From positions 1 through 11,309 of the forward strand of contig NJDR01000011.1 in assembly GCA_002254415.1 (NCBI GenBank): a stretch of DNA of 11,309 bases, read 5' to 3'. Of the stretch, positions 1-6,478 are shown one piece after another (position 1 is the stretch's first letter; each line of letters starts with the position of its first letter). The notes below the pieces were generated by a model. It had not been told where the DNA came from. It searched no databases and was given only the letters and a program-made list of their open reading frames with translations. Both the position numbers and the translations under genes were made by a program. The stretch is from Candidatus Aenigmarchaeota archaeon ex4484_52. GTDB lineage: Archaea > EX4484-52.

Positions 1-135
1 GAAGATGTTTTGTCCTTGCAATTTTTATGTGTGGATTACTGACAATTATCAAAAGATTTGAAATAATACTCAATCTTTTGAATTTTTTCTTCAAGAGCAA
101 AAATTATATCAATTAATTAATTCTTAAATAATTGT

Positions 136-231
136 CTAAACTCTTTTTTTCTCAACAAGAATAATCACATTTCTTCCAATAAATTCTTTTGGTGCATCAA
201 TTTTTGCACCATTACCAAATTTATTCTCCAA
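136..231 (-). CDS. Very short DUF2080-like protein
   Basis: A 31-residue frame that begins with TTG inside the last codons of the DUF357 gene and ends at TAG. It contains FGNGAKIDAPKEFIGRNVII, which strongly resembles the conserved C-terminal signature of archaeal DUF2080 ('transposon-encoded') proteins: FGNG, then a PKEWIGKKV-like stretch and a run of hydrophobic residues. An in-frame TAG two codons before the TTG means no longer version exists in this frame, so the usual N-terminal strand of the family is absent. The overlap suggests translational coupling behind DUF357. It could be a real mini-protein or the surviving tail of a longer gene. Downstream (1-135) I see only a short stop-bounded minus-strand stretch (about 25 codons, LEEKIQKIEYYFKSF) with no usable start. 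Confidence 0.45.
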   Translation of the reverse strand: MENKFGNGAKIDAPKEFIGRNVIILVEKKRV

Positions 232-454
232 TCTCTAATAGTGCCCATGCCCAGATAATTGATTCAAATCCCCTTATATAATCATTTTGTTCCAAAAAAT
301 AATAAGTGTCTTTTATATAACAATCTGCATTTTTAATTATAAATTTTTTTTGATTTTTCTTATTCTTGTGTTCTTCTAATTTTTTCTTTGCTTTTTTCAA
401 CCATTTGATTGTTTGCGATTCCAGTTCAATTTCTGTATTATTTTTAGAGTACAT
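221..454 (-). CDS. DUF357 domain protein
   Basis: A 77-residue soluble, very lysine-rich protein. The C-terminal half (about residues 43-77: ADCYIKDTYYFLEQNDY followed by FESIIWAWALLE) matches the archaeal DUF357 pattern, a helical hairpin with a conserved YY-DA-YFLE-GDY-AFE-YAWA arrangement. The family is widespread in archaea and has no assigned biochemical role that I know of. The N-terminal half is a charged helix (KWLKKAKKKLEEHKNKK). Its ATG lies inside the last codons of the upstream membrane-protein gene (11-nt overlap), and its own end overlaps the DUF2080-like frame, so the three are very likely co-transcribed and translationally coupled. The length is normal for the family. Confidence 0.8.
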   Translation of the reverse strand: MYSKNNTEIELESQTIKWLKKAKKKLEEHKNKKNQKKFIIKNADCYIKDTYYFLEQNDYIRGFESIIWAWALLEIGE

Positions 455-1943
455 TTAATTCATCTGTTTTTTTTATATATTTTTTTCTTTTTCTTTTTGC
501 TATTGCTCTTGTTGGCTTTATTTTAATACCATCAAATGCCCTCAACAATGGTTTTACAGAATAGATTATTATTCTTGTCTCTCCAATAAGAAATGGCTTA
601 AAAATCCATTTTAGATAAGTACCTTTTTTCGTGTGTTTTATTTCATCTGGCGGCTGGGTATCAAATTTTGCAACTAATTGCAACGATGCCGGAACAAATT
701 CAATGACTTTGCATTCATCTAATTGCTTTCTTGTTTCATTTTTTAATTCAATTGAAATTTTTGTTTTATTTTCAGATATTTTCAAAATTTTTCTTTCCAA
801 ATAAATTTGGTGAGAATATATAAAATATGCATAAACAAACAAAATTAAAAAAGCAAGTATTTTTAGATTATAAATATTTTTTAAATCAATTGTATAAGAT
901 ACAGAACAGATTTCATTTGGTTTTAATTCATTGCATACCCACACAGCAGTTAATTTATTATTTGTTTTGTCAATGCCTTTGTTTATATATATTTTTCCAA
1001 TTGTTGTTTTCAGATCATCATATTCTGGTTTTTTATTTTCAATAAAATAATCTGGCCTTTTAGAGAAATTATAAAATACAATTGGATGCAAAATTCCAAG
1101 AGAAAAAATAACATCTGCGTTTTTATTGCCATTATTTTTTGCATAAAAATTACCACTTATTGTGTGGTTTTTTTCTTTATCCTCGTATTCATTGTAAGAT
1201 GAATTTATTTTGCTTTTTTTTATTATTGTGCCTGTTTTTATAATTTCATCAAGGAGCACATCCGGTGATTTGCTTGTGAATGTTTTGTAGAGTCGTGCAT
1301 AAATAGTGAAATTGTCTATTTTTTCAAATTCATCAAATTCAAATGTTTTAGTTATTATTTTTTCCTCTTCTTTTTTTAATAAAACAATTTTGTGTTTGTC
1401 TTCAATTTTTTTTTCCTTTAAACCAATTACAAGCAGAGCATCTTTAAAATCAATTGATCCTATATTTTTTACAATTACAGCTACATTTGAATTTTCGCCC
1501 TGCAATAGATTTGTCTTTTTTAATTCCAAATCCATTTGGAGCACGCCGAGTTCCATTACATAAAAATTAATCTTTCTGTTTATAGTTTTGCTTTCATTGT
1601 TTGCAATATAAGACACATCCAAGTCAAAAGTATATGTACCTTTTATTGCCTCTTTGGCAGGAGAAATAAAAAATTCAAAATTAATTGTTTTATTTGGTTC
1701 AATACTAAAGCGAGAATTTTCTATTGTAACCCATGTTGAATATTTTACATTTTTTATTACAATATTTATATCTTTTGTAAGATTCAAATTATTTGTAATT
1801 GTTGCATTGAATGTAATTATATCCCCTGGATAAACACTGTATTGGTTTGGATTTATATTTATATCAAAGTCGTTTGCAAATGTTATTTTGATAAACAAAA
1901 AACTAAGTATTAGATATGCTAAAAATAATTTTTTAATTTTCAT
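444..1943 (-). CDS. Exported membrane-anchored protein with Ig-like repeats
   Basis: A 499-residue protein starting MKIKKLFLAYLILSFLFIKI, a classic signal peptide with a probable cut after FANA-like ITFA. I see at least two extracytoplasmic beta-sandwich units of the NEW3/CARDB type (COG1470/COG1361-like): roughly residues 25-130 (YSVYPGDIITFNATITNN) and 132-240 (NLLQGENSNVAVIVKNIGS). A third beta-rich stretch follows with two cysteines about nine residues apart. A transmembrane helix (ILAFLILFVYAYFIY) lies near residue 360-378, and a final DUF11-like unit (GTYLKWIFKPF, then GETRIIIYSVKP) ends in a basic tail. Such proteins are typical archaeal cell-surface or S-layer-associated proteins; the exact job is unknown. 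A TTG at 1955 would add four residues (MTSP), but the ATG at 1943 is placed correctly relative to the TATA box at 1968-1976, so I prefer it. First gene of the operon with DUF357. Confidence 0.75.
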   Translation of the reverse strand: MKIKKLFLAYLILSFLFIKITFANDFDININPNQYSVYPGDIITFNATITNNLNLTKDINIVIKNVKYSTWVTIENSRFSIEPNKTINFEFFISPAKEAIKGTYTFDLDVSYIANNESKTINRKINFYVMELGVLQMDLELKKTNLLQGENSNVAVIVKNIGSIDFKDALLVIGLKEKKIEDKHKIVLLKKEEEKIITKTFEFDEFEKIDNFTIYARLYKTFTSKSPDVLLDEIIKTGTIIKKSKINSSYNEYEDKEKNHTISGNFYAKNNGNKNADVIFSLGILHPIVFYNFSKRPDYFIENKKPEYDDLKTTIGKIYINKGIDKTNNKLTAVWVCNELKPNEICSVSYTIDLKNIYNLKILAFLILFVYAYFIYSHQIYLERKILKISENKTKISIELKNETRKQLDECKVIEFVPASLQLVAKFDTQPPDEIKHTKKGTYLKWIFKPFLIGETRIIIYSVKPLLRAFDGIKIKPTRAIAKRKRKKYIKKTDELNVL

Positions 1944-1967
1944 TGGACTAGTCAATGTGCTGTTTTA

Positions 1968-1976
1968 TATTTTATA
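1968..1976 (-). promoter_or_regulatory. TATA box for the Ig-like membrane protein operon
   Basis: TATAAAATA on the minus strand, centred 29 nt before the ATG at 1943. That spacing suits a leaderless archaeal transcript starting at or next to the ATG. The alternative TTG start at 1955 would be only 17 nt away, too close. A second AT-rich candidate (TTTATAAAT near 2000-2008) lies further up. Confidence 0.5.
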
Positions 1977-2020
1977 CACAATAAAAAATAGTAATTTATA
2001 TTTATAAACTTTAATTAATT

Positions 2021-2136
2021 TTGACTATCAAAACCCAAAGTAAAACAACTATGTTTTTTAGATTTGGTTCTAGCAGAACACATATTTCTTGCCCATATAA
2101 AGTTATTACAAATTGTATTATCTTGTAACACAAAGT
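2021..2136. repeat. Diverged ~115-nt repeat, copy 1
   Basis: Plus-strand landmarks shared in the same order with 3422-3536: TTGACTATC, AACCCAAA, CAGAACA, then a CATAT box, AGTTATTA, and AATTGTATTAT. The last 48 nt (2074-2121) align with copy 2 at high identity with only about one gap. Copy 1 can fold as a hairpin (AACC/GGTT with AAA/TTT, inner AAAACA/TGTTTT). It lies upstream of the Ig-like membrane protein gene. On the minus strand a weak peptide frame is shared by both copies (MGKKYVFC here, MNKRYICSDS in copy 2), so it could be the start of a decayed small gene or IS rather than an RNA element. Confidence 0.6.
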
Positions 2137-2399
2137 ATTGCGAGATGCCAGCAAAAAACTTTTGTTTTTTGGTGCATATATGTATACTATAAAGTTAAAG
2201 ACCACAGATTATACCCTATGAATACTTACGCAATTAATATTATCCAACAACAGGGATTAATGCAGATTAAAATAATTTCATGAATCCATCCTATTAGATA
2301 GCATTGAATTTTGTTATCATCTACTGAGTGGATGAATTCTCGTGGTTTAATCCGCAAGAGTTTATTTGTCGCATTAAATAATAAGAGTATACTATATAT
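2137..2399. other. Non-coding stretch with possible TnpB 3'-end relic
   Basis: No intact gene. On the minus strand between about 2315 and 2385 a broken frame reads MRQINSCGLNHENSST, and a neighbouring frame reads LNATNKLLRIKPREF. Both recall the tail after the zinc ribbon of IS200/IS605-type TnpB proteins. Two imperfect hairpins lie in the same place: CATCTACTGAGTGGATG (around 2318-2334) and CTC-GTGG/CCGC-GAG (about 2339-2360). Such hairpins are usual near the right end of IS605-type elements. The match is short and rests on memory of the family, so I hold it loosely. The rest of the stretch shows nothing I can name. Confidence 0.25.
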
Positions 2400-3416
2400 T
2401 TACAAAAACAAAACAAATCCAATAACACAAATAAATATTTCAATTAAAATTATTTTTAAAACAATAATTTCTTCTCTTGTTTTTCCATCCATAAAAATGT
2501 GCGTAAGTGAATAAATTTTTTTATATGGATTTGTCAAATAATATTTTGAATTTAATTTTCCAAATGACTCTGCGCTAAATTTAGATCTAAATTTTAATCC
2601 AAATTCAATAAACCACAAAATAAAAATAAAAACAGCAAATTTTTCAATATTTCCAATAATTGCAATAATTGCAATAATAGTGCCCATCATATATGTGAGA
2701 GAGTCGCCAGGGAATATTTTAGCTGGATGCCAGTTAAACAACAGAAATGCAAAAAGACAGGAACAAAAAATAAAACCAAAAGATGCAGCAATAAAATTTG
2801 AATTTAAATAGGCAAATAAACTCAAAGAAAAAATAGCAACAACACCTGTTCCTGCTTCTAATCCATTTATTCCGGCAAGCATATTTACAGCATTAGAAGC
2901 ACCAAAAATTCCAATAGGAACTAAAACAAGAGGATATAATATTCCAAAGTCAATATTGCCAATAATTGGAAGCAACATATTGGAATTTCCATAATTAGCA
3001 GCCATTATTGGAATTGCAGCAATTAATGGAAATAAAAATTTATGCCTTTGCCTGAAACCATGCTTTTTTACAAAAATTCCATCTGCTTTTATTTCTTTTT
3101 TTTTCAAAATTGCTGTTAAGTCATCAAGCATATAAATAAATACTATAAACAATGTTGTAAGCAGGCATGGAAAGAGAATTATAAATTTAAAGTTTTGCTG
3201 CAAAAATATTTGCAGTCCAATAAAAAATAATGCAGACAAAATAAATCCAAAAGCAACAGGCACGCCACCCATTTCAGCAATTTTTGGTTTTTGTTTTTTT
3301 GCAATATCTATTCCAACAAGACCTATATTTTTAAAAAAAACAATAAATTTTTTAACAATAAAATATGTCGCAAAAAACCCAATTATACAGGAAATAATCA
3401 ATATTTTAAACCACAT
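2400..3416 (-). CDS. UDP-GlcNAc:polyprenyl-phosphate GlcNAc-1-P transferase (Alg7/AglH-like)
   Basis: A 338-residue polytopic membrane enzyme of the Glycos_transf_4 (MraY/WecA/Alg7) superfamily. It transfers GlcNAc-1-phosphate from UDP-GlcNAc to a polyprenyl (dolichyl) phosphate, the first step of lipid-linked glycan assembly at the cytoplasmic face. Visible motifs in order: D37-IAKKQKPKIAEMGG (cytoplasmic loop 1), MLDDL with D98 D99 (metal and catalytic aspartates), NAVNMLAGINGLEAG at 175-189, FPGDSLTY at 235-242, and SLTHIFM near 303-309. About ten hydrophobic helices are spread through the chain, and the length is normal. The order of motifs, with IAEMGG and NMLAGINGLE, is closer to archaeal/eukaryotic Alg7 than to MraY. 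The gene is intact and stands alone, with repeat copy 2 just ahead of its ATG and no clear Shine-Dalgarno. A different sugar nucleotide specificity cannot be excluded from sequence. Confidence 0.85.
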   Translation of the reverse strand: MWFKILIISCIIGFFATYFIVKKFIVFFKNIGLVGIDIAKKQKPKIAEMGGVPVAFGFILSALFFIGLQIFLQQNFKFIILFPCLLTTLFIVFIYMLDDLTAILKKKEIKADGIFVKKHGFRQRHKFLFPLIAAIPIMAANYGNSNMLLPIIGNIDFGILYPLVLVPIGIFGASNAVNMLAGINGLEAGTGVVAIFSLSLFAYLNSNFIAASFGFIFCSCLFAFLLFNWHPAKIFPGDSLTYMMGTIIAIIAIIGNIEKFAVFIFILWFIEFGLKFRSKFSAESFGKLNSKYYLTNPYKKIYSLTHIFMDGKTREEIIVLKIILIEIFICVIGFVLFL

Positions 3417-3421
3417 TTTAT

Positions 3422-3536
3422 TTGACTATCTCTGAACCCAAAAGAATTGCAATATAGGTTTAGAGATACTATCAGAACATATATATCTCTTATTCATATT
3501 AAGTTATTATAATTGTATTATATATGTGTTATGCTA
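3422..3536. repeat. Diverged ~115-nt repeat, copy 2
   Basis: Second copy of the element at 2021-2136; it ends 5 nt before the alg7-like ATG on the minus strand. It contains a strong inverted repeat, ATCTCTGAACC (3428-3438) with GGTTTAGAGAT (3457-3467), extendable by one T-A pair. The single mismatch is a G-U wobble if the plus strand is the RNA. The downstream part (CAGAACA, CATAT, AGTTATTA, AATTGTATTAT) is the best-conserved portion between copies. Beyond it, 3537-3690 has no recognisable content. Confidence 0.6.
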
Positions 3537-3689
3537 TAAATTTTTGTATTTTTAAACCTATCTAAAAAACCAGAACAAATTACAGAATAGGATGCAAAAT
3601 CATTTAAATTTAATTAAACCATATTTTTAATACGAAAAATACAATTCTTGAAAACTAATAAAATCAAATGAATATGATTTGACAATATT

Positions 3690-4066
3690 TTCTTCTCAAA
3701 GCGTTGATTAGAATTTAGAAGCAGAAGTGATGCTTATCATACAAAAGAAGCAATAAACAATCTTTTGCAAAATCAAAAGAAATGACCAGGAATTTTGAAA
3801 AGGCGAACTGCTCTGAATTGCAGATGAAAACCATTTGCAAATTTGTATTGGGTTTTTGCAGAATGTAAAACTCTTTAATTCAAATTTGCAGATTGTTGAT
3901 GAAGCATTGAATATTTATTAAATAAATCCACAAAAGGAGAGAAGGACATATTTTACGCCAAGAAATATAATTAATATGTGTGTTTATATACTTAATCCTA
4001 AGCAGAGGAATTATGATGGATACTGCCTACGGCAGTTGTGGTTTCACTGTTCATACTTTATTTAAT
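3690..4066 (+). pseudogene. hsdM: Relic of type I restriction-modification DNA methylase (HsdM)
   Basis: Broken reading frames in series recover the start of an N6-adenine DNA methylase. In one frame from about 3711: DAYHTKEAINNLLQNQKK then PGILK. In a second from 3817: ICIGFLQNVKLFNSNLQIVD, EALNIY, a stop, then ERRTYFTPRNIINMCVYILN. In a third from 4016: DTAYGSCGFTVHTLF. The TYFTPR segment and the D-TA-G-SCGFTVHT segment match the FTPR and DPACGSGGFL (SAM-binding motif I) signatures of HsdM in the correct spacing. At least two frameshifts and several stops (TGA, TAA) interrupt it. The NPPY catalytic motif and everything after are gone: the homology stops where the convergent thrS gene ends, overlapping its stop codon by a few bases. 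No hsdS or hsdR is visible. It is a dead fragment. Confidence 0.8.
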
Positions 4067-5779
4067 CTCATTTAAAATATTTTCAATAAATTCGTCAATC
4101 TTAATATTTTTTTGGATTTTTTTATCTCTTGTCCTTATTGTAATTGTGTTTTCTTTTATTTCATTTTCCCCAACTACAACAATATAGGGAATTTTCATAT
4201 TTTGTGCATCTCTTATTTTATAGCCAACTGATTCATCTCTTAAATCTACCTCAACACGAATATTATTGTCAAAGAATATTTTGTATATTTTATTTGCATA
4301 TTTAACTGAATCCAATCCAACATTTATTATTTTTACCTGTATTGGTGCAAGCCATAAAGGAAATTTGCCTGCATAATGCTCAATCAAAATTCCCATAAAT
4401 CTCTCTAAACTTCCATATATTGTTCTGTGAAGCATTACAGGTCTGTGCTTTGCATTGTCTTTACCTACATATTCCAGATTAAATTTCTCTGGCATAGTAA
4501 AGTCTAATTGTATTGTGCCGCACTGCCAATTTCTACCAATACAGTCCTTTATGTGAAAGTCAATTTTGGGTCCATAAAAAGCACCGTCTCCTTTATTTAT
4601 TTTATAATTTATATTTTTTTCCTTTAATACACTCTCCAAGCTATTTGTTGATATTTCCCAAATTTCATCACTGCCAAATGGATTTTCCGGTTTTGTAGAT
4701 AATTCAACATTCCAGTCAAATCCAAATTTTTTATAGATTTTATCAACTAAATCAATTACTCCAACAATTTCCTGTTTTATTTGATTTTCTTCCATAAAAA
4801 TATGTGCATCATCCTGTGTAAAGCACCGTACTCTAAAGAGTCCGGCCAAAACACCGCTTAATTCATGCCTGTGAACCAAACCAAATTCTCCAATCCTTAA
4901 AGGCAATTCCCTGTATGAATGTACTTTTTCTCTATAAACAAGCATTCCTCCCGGACAATTCATTGGCTTTATCGCACAATCAACATCATCTATTTTTGTA
5001 AAATACATATTTTCTCTGAAATGATCCCAATGTCCGCTCTGCACCCATAATTTTTTATCTAAAATAATTGGGGTCTGTATTTCCTGATAATGCATTTTAT
5101 TATGCTCCTTTCTCAAGAATTTAATTAATTCATTTTTTATTATCATTCCATTATTGTGAAAAAAAGGAAAACCTGCTCCTTCATCATGAAAACTAAACAA
5201 ATCCATTTCCCTGCCTATTTTTCTGTGGTCTCTTTTTTTTGCCTGCTCAATTTTGTCAAAATACTGCCTCAATTGTTTTTTATCCGGAAATGAAATTCCG
5301 TAAATTCTTTGGAGCATTTTATTTTTTGAATTTGCACGCCAATAGACACCTGAAATTTTTGTCAATTTTAATGCACCGACAACACCTGTGCTTTTAATAT
5401 GAGGCCCCTTGCATAAATCAAAAAAATCATTATTTTTGTAAATACATACTTGCCTTTCTCCTGCTTTTTCCAATTCTTCAATCATTTCTAATTTATAAGC
5501 ATTGTCAGAAAACATTTGCCTTGCCTTATCTATGGTTATTTCCTCTTTTACAAATTTAATATTTTCTTTTATGATTTTGTCAATTTCATTTTGTATTTTT
5601 TGCTTTATTTCATCTGTGACTGCCTGCATATCAATATCATAATAAAATCCGTTTTCTATTGCAGGACCAATTGTCAGTTTTGCATCAGGATATAGGCGTT
5701 TTACCGCCATTGCAAGAATATGAGCTGAAGAATGCCAAAGAATTTTTTTTTGTGTTTTTTCTTCTAAATTTGTTACCAT
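4058..5779 (-). CDS. thrS: Threonyl-tRNA synthetase, bacterial type, without TGS domain
   Basis: A 573-residue class II synthetase that charges tRNA-Thr. Domains: second N-terminal (editing) domain, residues ~10-160, with HSSAH (H16, H20) and DLCKGPH (C123, H127), the bacterial-type Ser-tRNA editing site; catalytic core ~185-475 with zinc ligands C275 (MNCPGG), H326 (DDAHIF) and H451 (MLHRTI), motif 2 FRVRCFTQDDAH, and motif 3 GSLERFMGILIEHYAG; anticodon-binding domain ~477-573 (LAPIQVKIINVG, VDLRDESVGYKIRDAQ). All key residues are present. Bacterial full-length enzymes have about 60-70 more residues at the N-terminus (TGS domain). Here the frame is closed by an in-frame TAA five codons before the ATG, so that domain is truly absent. 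Editing by an HxxxH/CxxxH domain is of the bacterial kind, not the archaeal DTD-like one, which points to horizontal origin. It lies 66 nt behind rpoL. Confidence 0.95.
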   Translation of the reverse strand: MVTNLEEKTQKKILWHSSAHILAMAVKRLYPDAKLTIGPAIENGFYYDIDMQAVTDEIKQKIQNEIDKIIKENIKFVKEEITIDKARQMFSDNAYKLEMIEELEKAGERQVCIYKNNDFFDLCKGPHIKSTGVVGALKLTKISGVYWRANSKNKMLQRIYGISFPDKKQLRQYFDKIEQAKKRDHRKIGREMDLFSFHDEGAGFPFFHNNGMIIKNELIKFLRKEHNKMHYQEIQTPIILDKKLWVQSGHWDHFRENMYFTKIDDVDCAIKPMNCPGGMLVYREKVHSYRELPLRIGEFGLVHRHELSGVLAGLFRVRCFTQDDAHIFMEENQIKQEIVGVIDLVDKIYKKFGFDWNVELSTKPENPFGSDEIWEISTNSLESVLKEKNINYKINKGDGAFYGPKIDFHIKDCIGRNWQCGTIQLDFTMPEKFNLEYVGKDNAKHRPVMLHRTIYGSLERFMGILIEHYAGKFPLWLAPIQVKIINVGLDSVKYANKIYKIFFDNNIRVEVDLRDESVGYKIRDAQNMKIPYIVVVGENEIKENTITIRTRDKKIQKNIKIDEFIENILNEIK

Positions 5780-5787
5780 TATTTATT

Positions 5788-5814
5788 AAAAAACTTTTAC
5801 TTTTAGCAAAAGTT
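5788..5814 (-). terminator. Hairpin plus T6 tract between rpoL and thrS
   Basis: On the minus strand, AACTTTT (5814-5808) pairs with AAAAGTT (5798-5792) around a 9-nt loop, and the 3' arm runs into TTTTTT (5793-5788). It begins about 30 nt after the rpoL stop and ends 8 nt before the thrS ATG. T-runs terminate archaeal RNA polymerase, so this could end the rpoL transcript. Because no room remains for a promoter between it and thrS, it could instead be a leaky terminator or a leader structure affecting thrS. The stem is short and A/T only. Confidence 0.35.
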
Positions 5815-5845
5815 AAATTAAAATGTTAATTTGTGTAAATTTCAT

Positions 5846-6130
5846 TTAACAACTTTTGATGATTTTTTTTAAAAAATCAAGTTTTTCATTAATTGATTTT
5901 ATTGCATTTAATATTGCTACTTTGTTATCCTTTGATTTTAGAATTATTTTTTTACCTTCTATTAAAATGTGCCGGCTTTTTTGAGCAGCAAAAGAAACGC
6001 TTTTGTCATTCCATAATTCATCTACAATTAAAGAAGATAAACCGCAAGAATCTTTTCCAAAATTTATTTGTGCAAAACCATTTTTTTTTTCATCTAAGCA
6101 ATATTTTTTTTCTTCAATATTATCTGGCAT
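5846..6130 (-). CDS. rpoL: DNA-directed RNA polymerase subunit L
   Basis: A 94-residue homologue of archaeal RpoL / eukaryotic Rpb11, which pairs with subunit D to form the assembly platform of RNA polymerase. The family core is visible: GKDSCGLSSLIVDELW (residues 25-40, equivalent to the DHTLLNLLREEL helix), NDKSVSFAAQKSRHIL (the V-FA-Y-I-HPL strand), KKIILKSKDNK, and the C-terminal dimerisation helix AILNAIKSINEKLDFLKKII. The length is ordinary. The family's usual DHT is replaced by DSC, and HPL by HIL, so it is a diverged member. The ATG at 6130 is supported by a TATA box 25 nt upstream. It is transcribed divergently from the small gene at 6231 and precedes thrS on the same strand. Confidence 0.82.
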   Translation of the reverse strand: MPDNIEEKKYCLDEKKNGFAQINFGKDSCGLSSLIVDELWNDKSVSFAAQKSRHILIEGKKIILKSKDNKVAILNAIKSINEKLDFLKKIIKSC

Positions 6131-6150
6131 TATTTTCTAAAAAAGAAACA

Positions 6151-6160
6151 TTTATATAGT
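6151..6160 (-). promoter_or_regulatory. TATA box for rpoL
   Basis: ACTATATAAA on the minus strand, centred 25 nt before the rpoL ATG, consistent with a leaderless transcript. It is part of a 100-nt divergent promoter region shared with the small gene on the plus strand. Confidence 0.5.
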
Positions 6161-6163
6161 TTT

Positions 6164-6174
6164 GTTATATATTA
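6164..6174 (+). promoter_or_regulatory. TATA-like box for the small gene
   Basis: GTTATATATTA, centred near 6169. A start about 25 nt downstream would leave a leader of roughly 30 nt that includes the Shine-Dalgarno at 6219-6226, so this gene, unlike its neighbours, would be led. It sits within a few bases of the rpoL TATA box, so the two promoters may interfere. Confidence 0.35.
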
Positions 6175-6218
6175 ATTATCACTTATCAGTTCATTATGAA
6201 TTGAAAAATAGAATATAA

Positions 6219-6226
6219 GAGGTGAT
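6219..6226 (+). promoter_or_regulatory. Shine-Dalgarno GAGGTGAT
   Basis: Complementary to the conserved archaeal 16S rRNA 3' end (GAUCACCUC). The GGTGA core ends five nt before the ATG at 6231, which decides the start among three tandem ATGs. Other genes here mostly lack a comparable site. Confidence 0.6.
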
Positions 6227-6230
6227 GGAT

Positions 6231-6380
6231 ATGGATATGGATACATTACTTTTAATGAAACAAGAAATGTTTGAACTAGGAAATATAAAAGAAATAAATA
6301 GAATTAATAAAATGATAAAATTAAGGGTTAAACAACAAAGAAAAATGAAACTCTTGCAGAAAGAGAAAATAAAAATTTGA
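6231..6380 (+). CDS. Small basic helical protein with strong Shine-Dalgarno
   Basis: A 49-residue frame: MDMDTLLLMKQEMFELGNI, then a Lys/Arg-rich helix (KEINRINKMIKLRVKQQRKM) to the end. It has no signal peptide, and heptad-like I/L spacing suggests a short amphipathic or coiled-coil helix, possibly nucleic-acid binding given the charge (inference). GAGGTGAT at 6219-6226 matches eight bases of the archaeal anti-Shine-Dalgarno, the best such match I see in the window. Its spacing fits the ATG at 6231. ATGs at 6225 (overlapping the SD) and 6237 are alternatives, because the start lies in a perfect triple ATGGAT repeat. I do not recognise a family. It is divergent from rpoL and followed only by decayed sequence. 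Confidence 0.6.
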   Translation: MDMDTLLLMKQEMFELGNIKEINRINKMIKLRVKQQRKMKLLQKEKIKI

Positions 6381-6435
6381 TTTGTCAATAAAGTTATAAT
6401 ATTTAACTTCTGTAAAGCAAATTTTTAATTGTATA

Positions 6436-6478
6436 AAAAACTAAAAAATTTAGACTATTGTTCCAGCATTTAGTTTTT
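6436..6478. repeat. Perfect 10-bp inverted repeat
   Basis: AAAAACTAAA (6436-6445) and TTTAGTTTTT (6469-6478) are exact reverse complements around a 23-nt spacer. The right arm ends in T5, so on the plus strand it could act as a hairpin terminator for the small gene that ends at 6380. It could also be one pair of ends of a tiny mobile remnant. A further 6-bp hairpin (AAGAGA/TCTCTT) lies at 6535-6551. Confidence 0.4.

Noticed and set aside
258..275. tRNA T-loop-like TTCAAATCC
   Set aside because: No matching T-stem 5' arm, no acceptor stem or anticodon arm; it lies inside the DUF357 coding sequence.
2011..2205. Minus-strand 64-codon hydrophobic frame as a gene
   Set aside because: It covers repeat copy 1, the frame is not kept in copy 2, and there is no initiation signal. 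The shared part is better explained as a repeat or decayed piece.
3790..3820. TGA codons in the hsdM relic at positions where tryptophan would fit, hinting at TGA recoding
   Set aside because: The same relic also has TAA stops and frameshifts, and intact genes use TGG for Trp and read as standard code.
4022..4036. Perfect palindrome ACTGCCTACGGCAGT as a terminator for thrS
   Set aside because: It coincides with the HsdM motif I codons and has no T-run after it on either strand, so chance within coding relic is the simpler reading.
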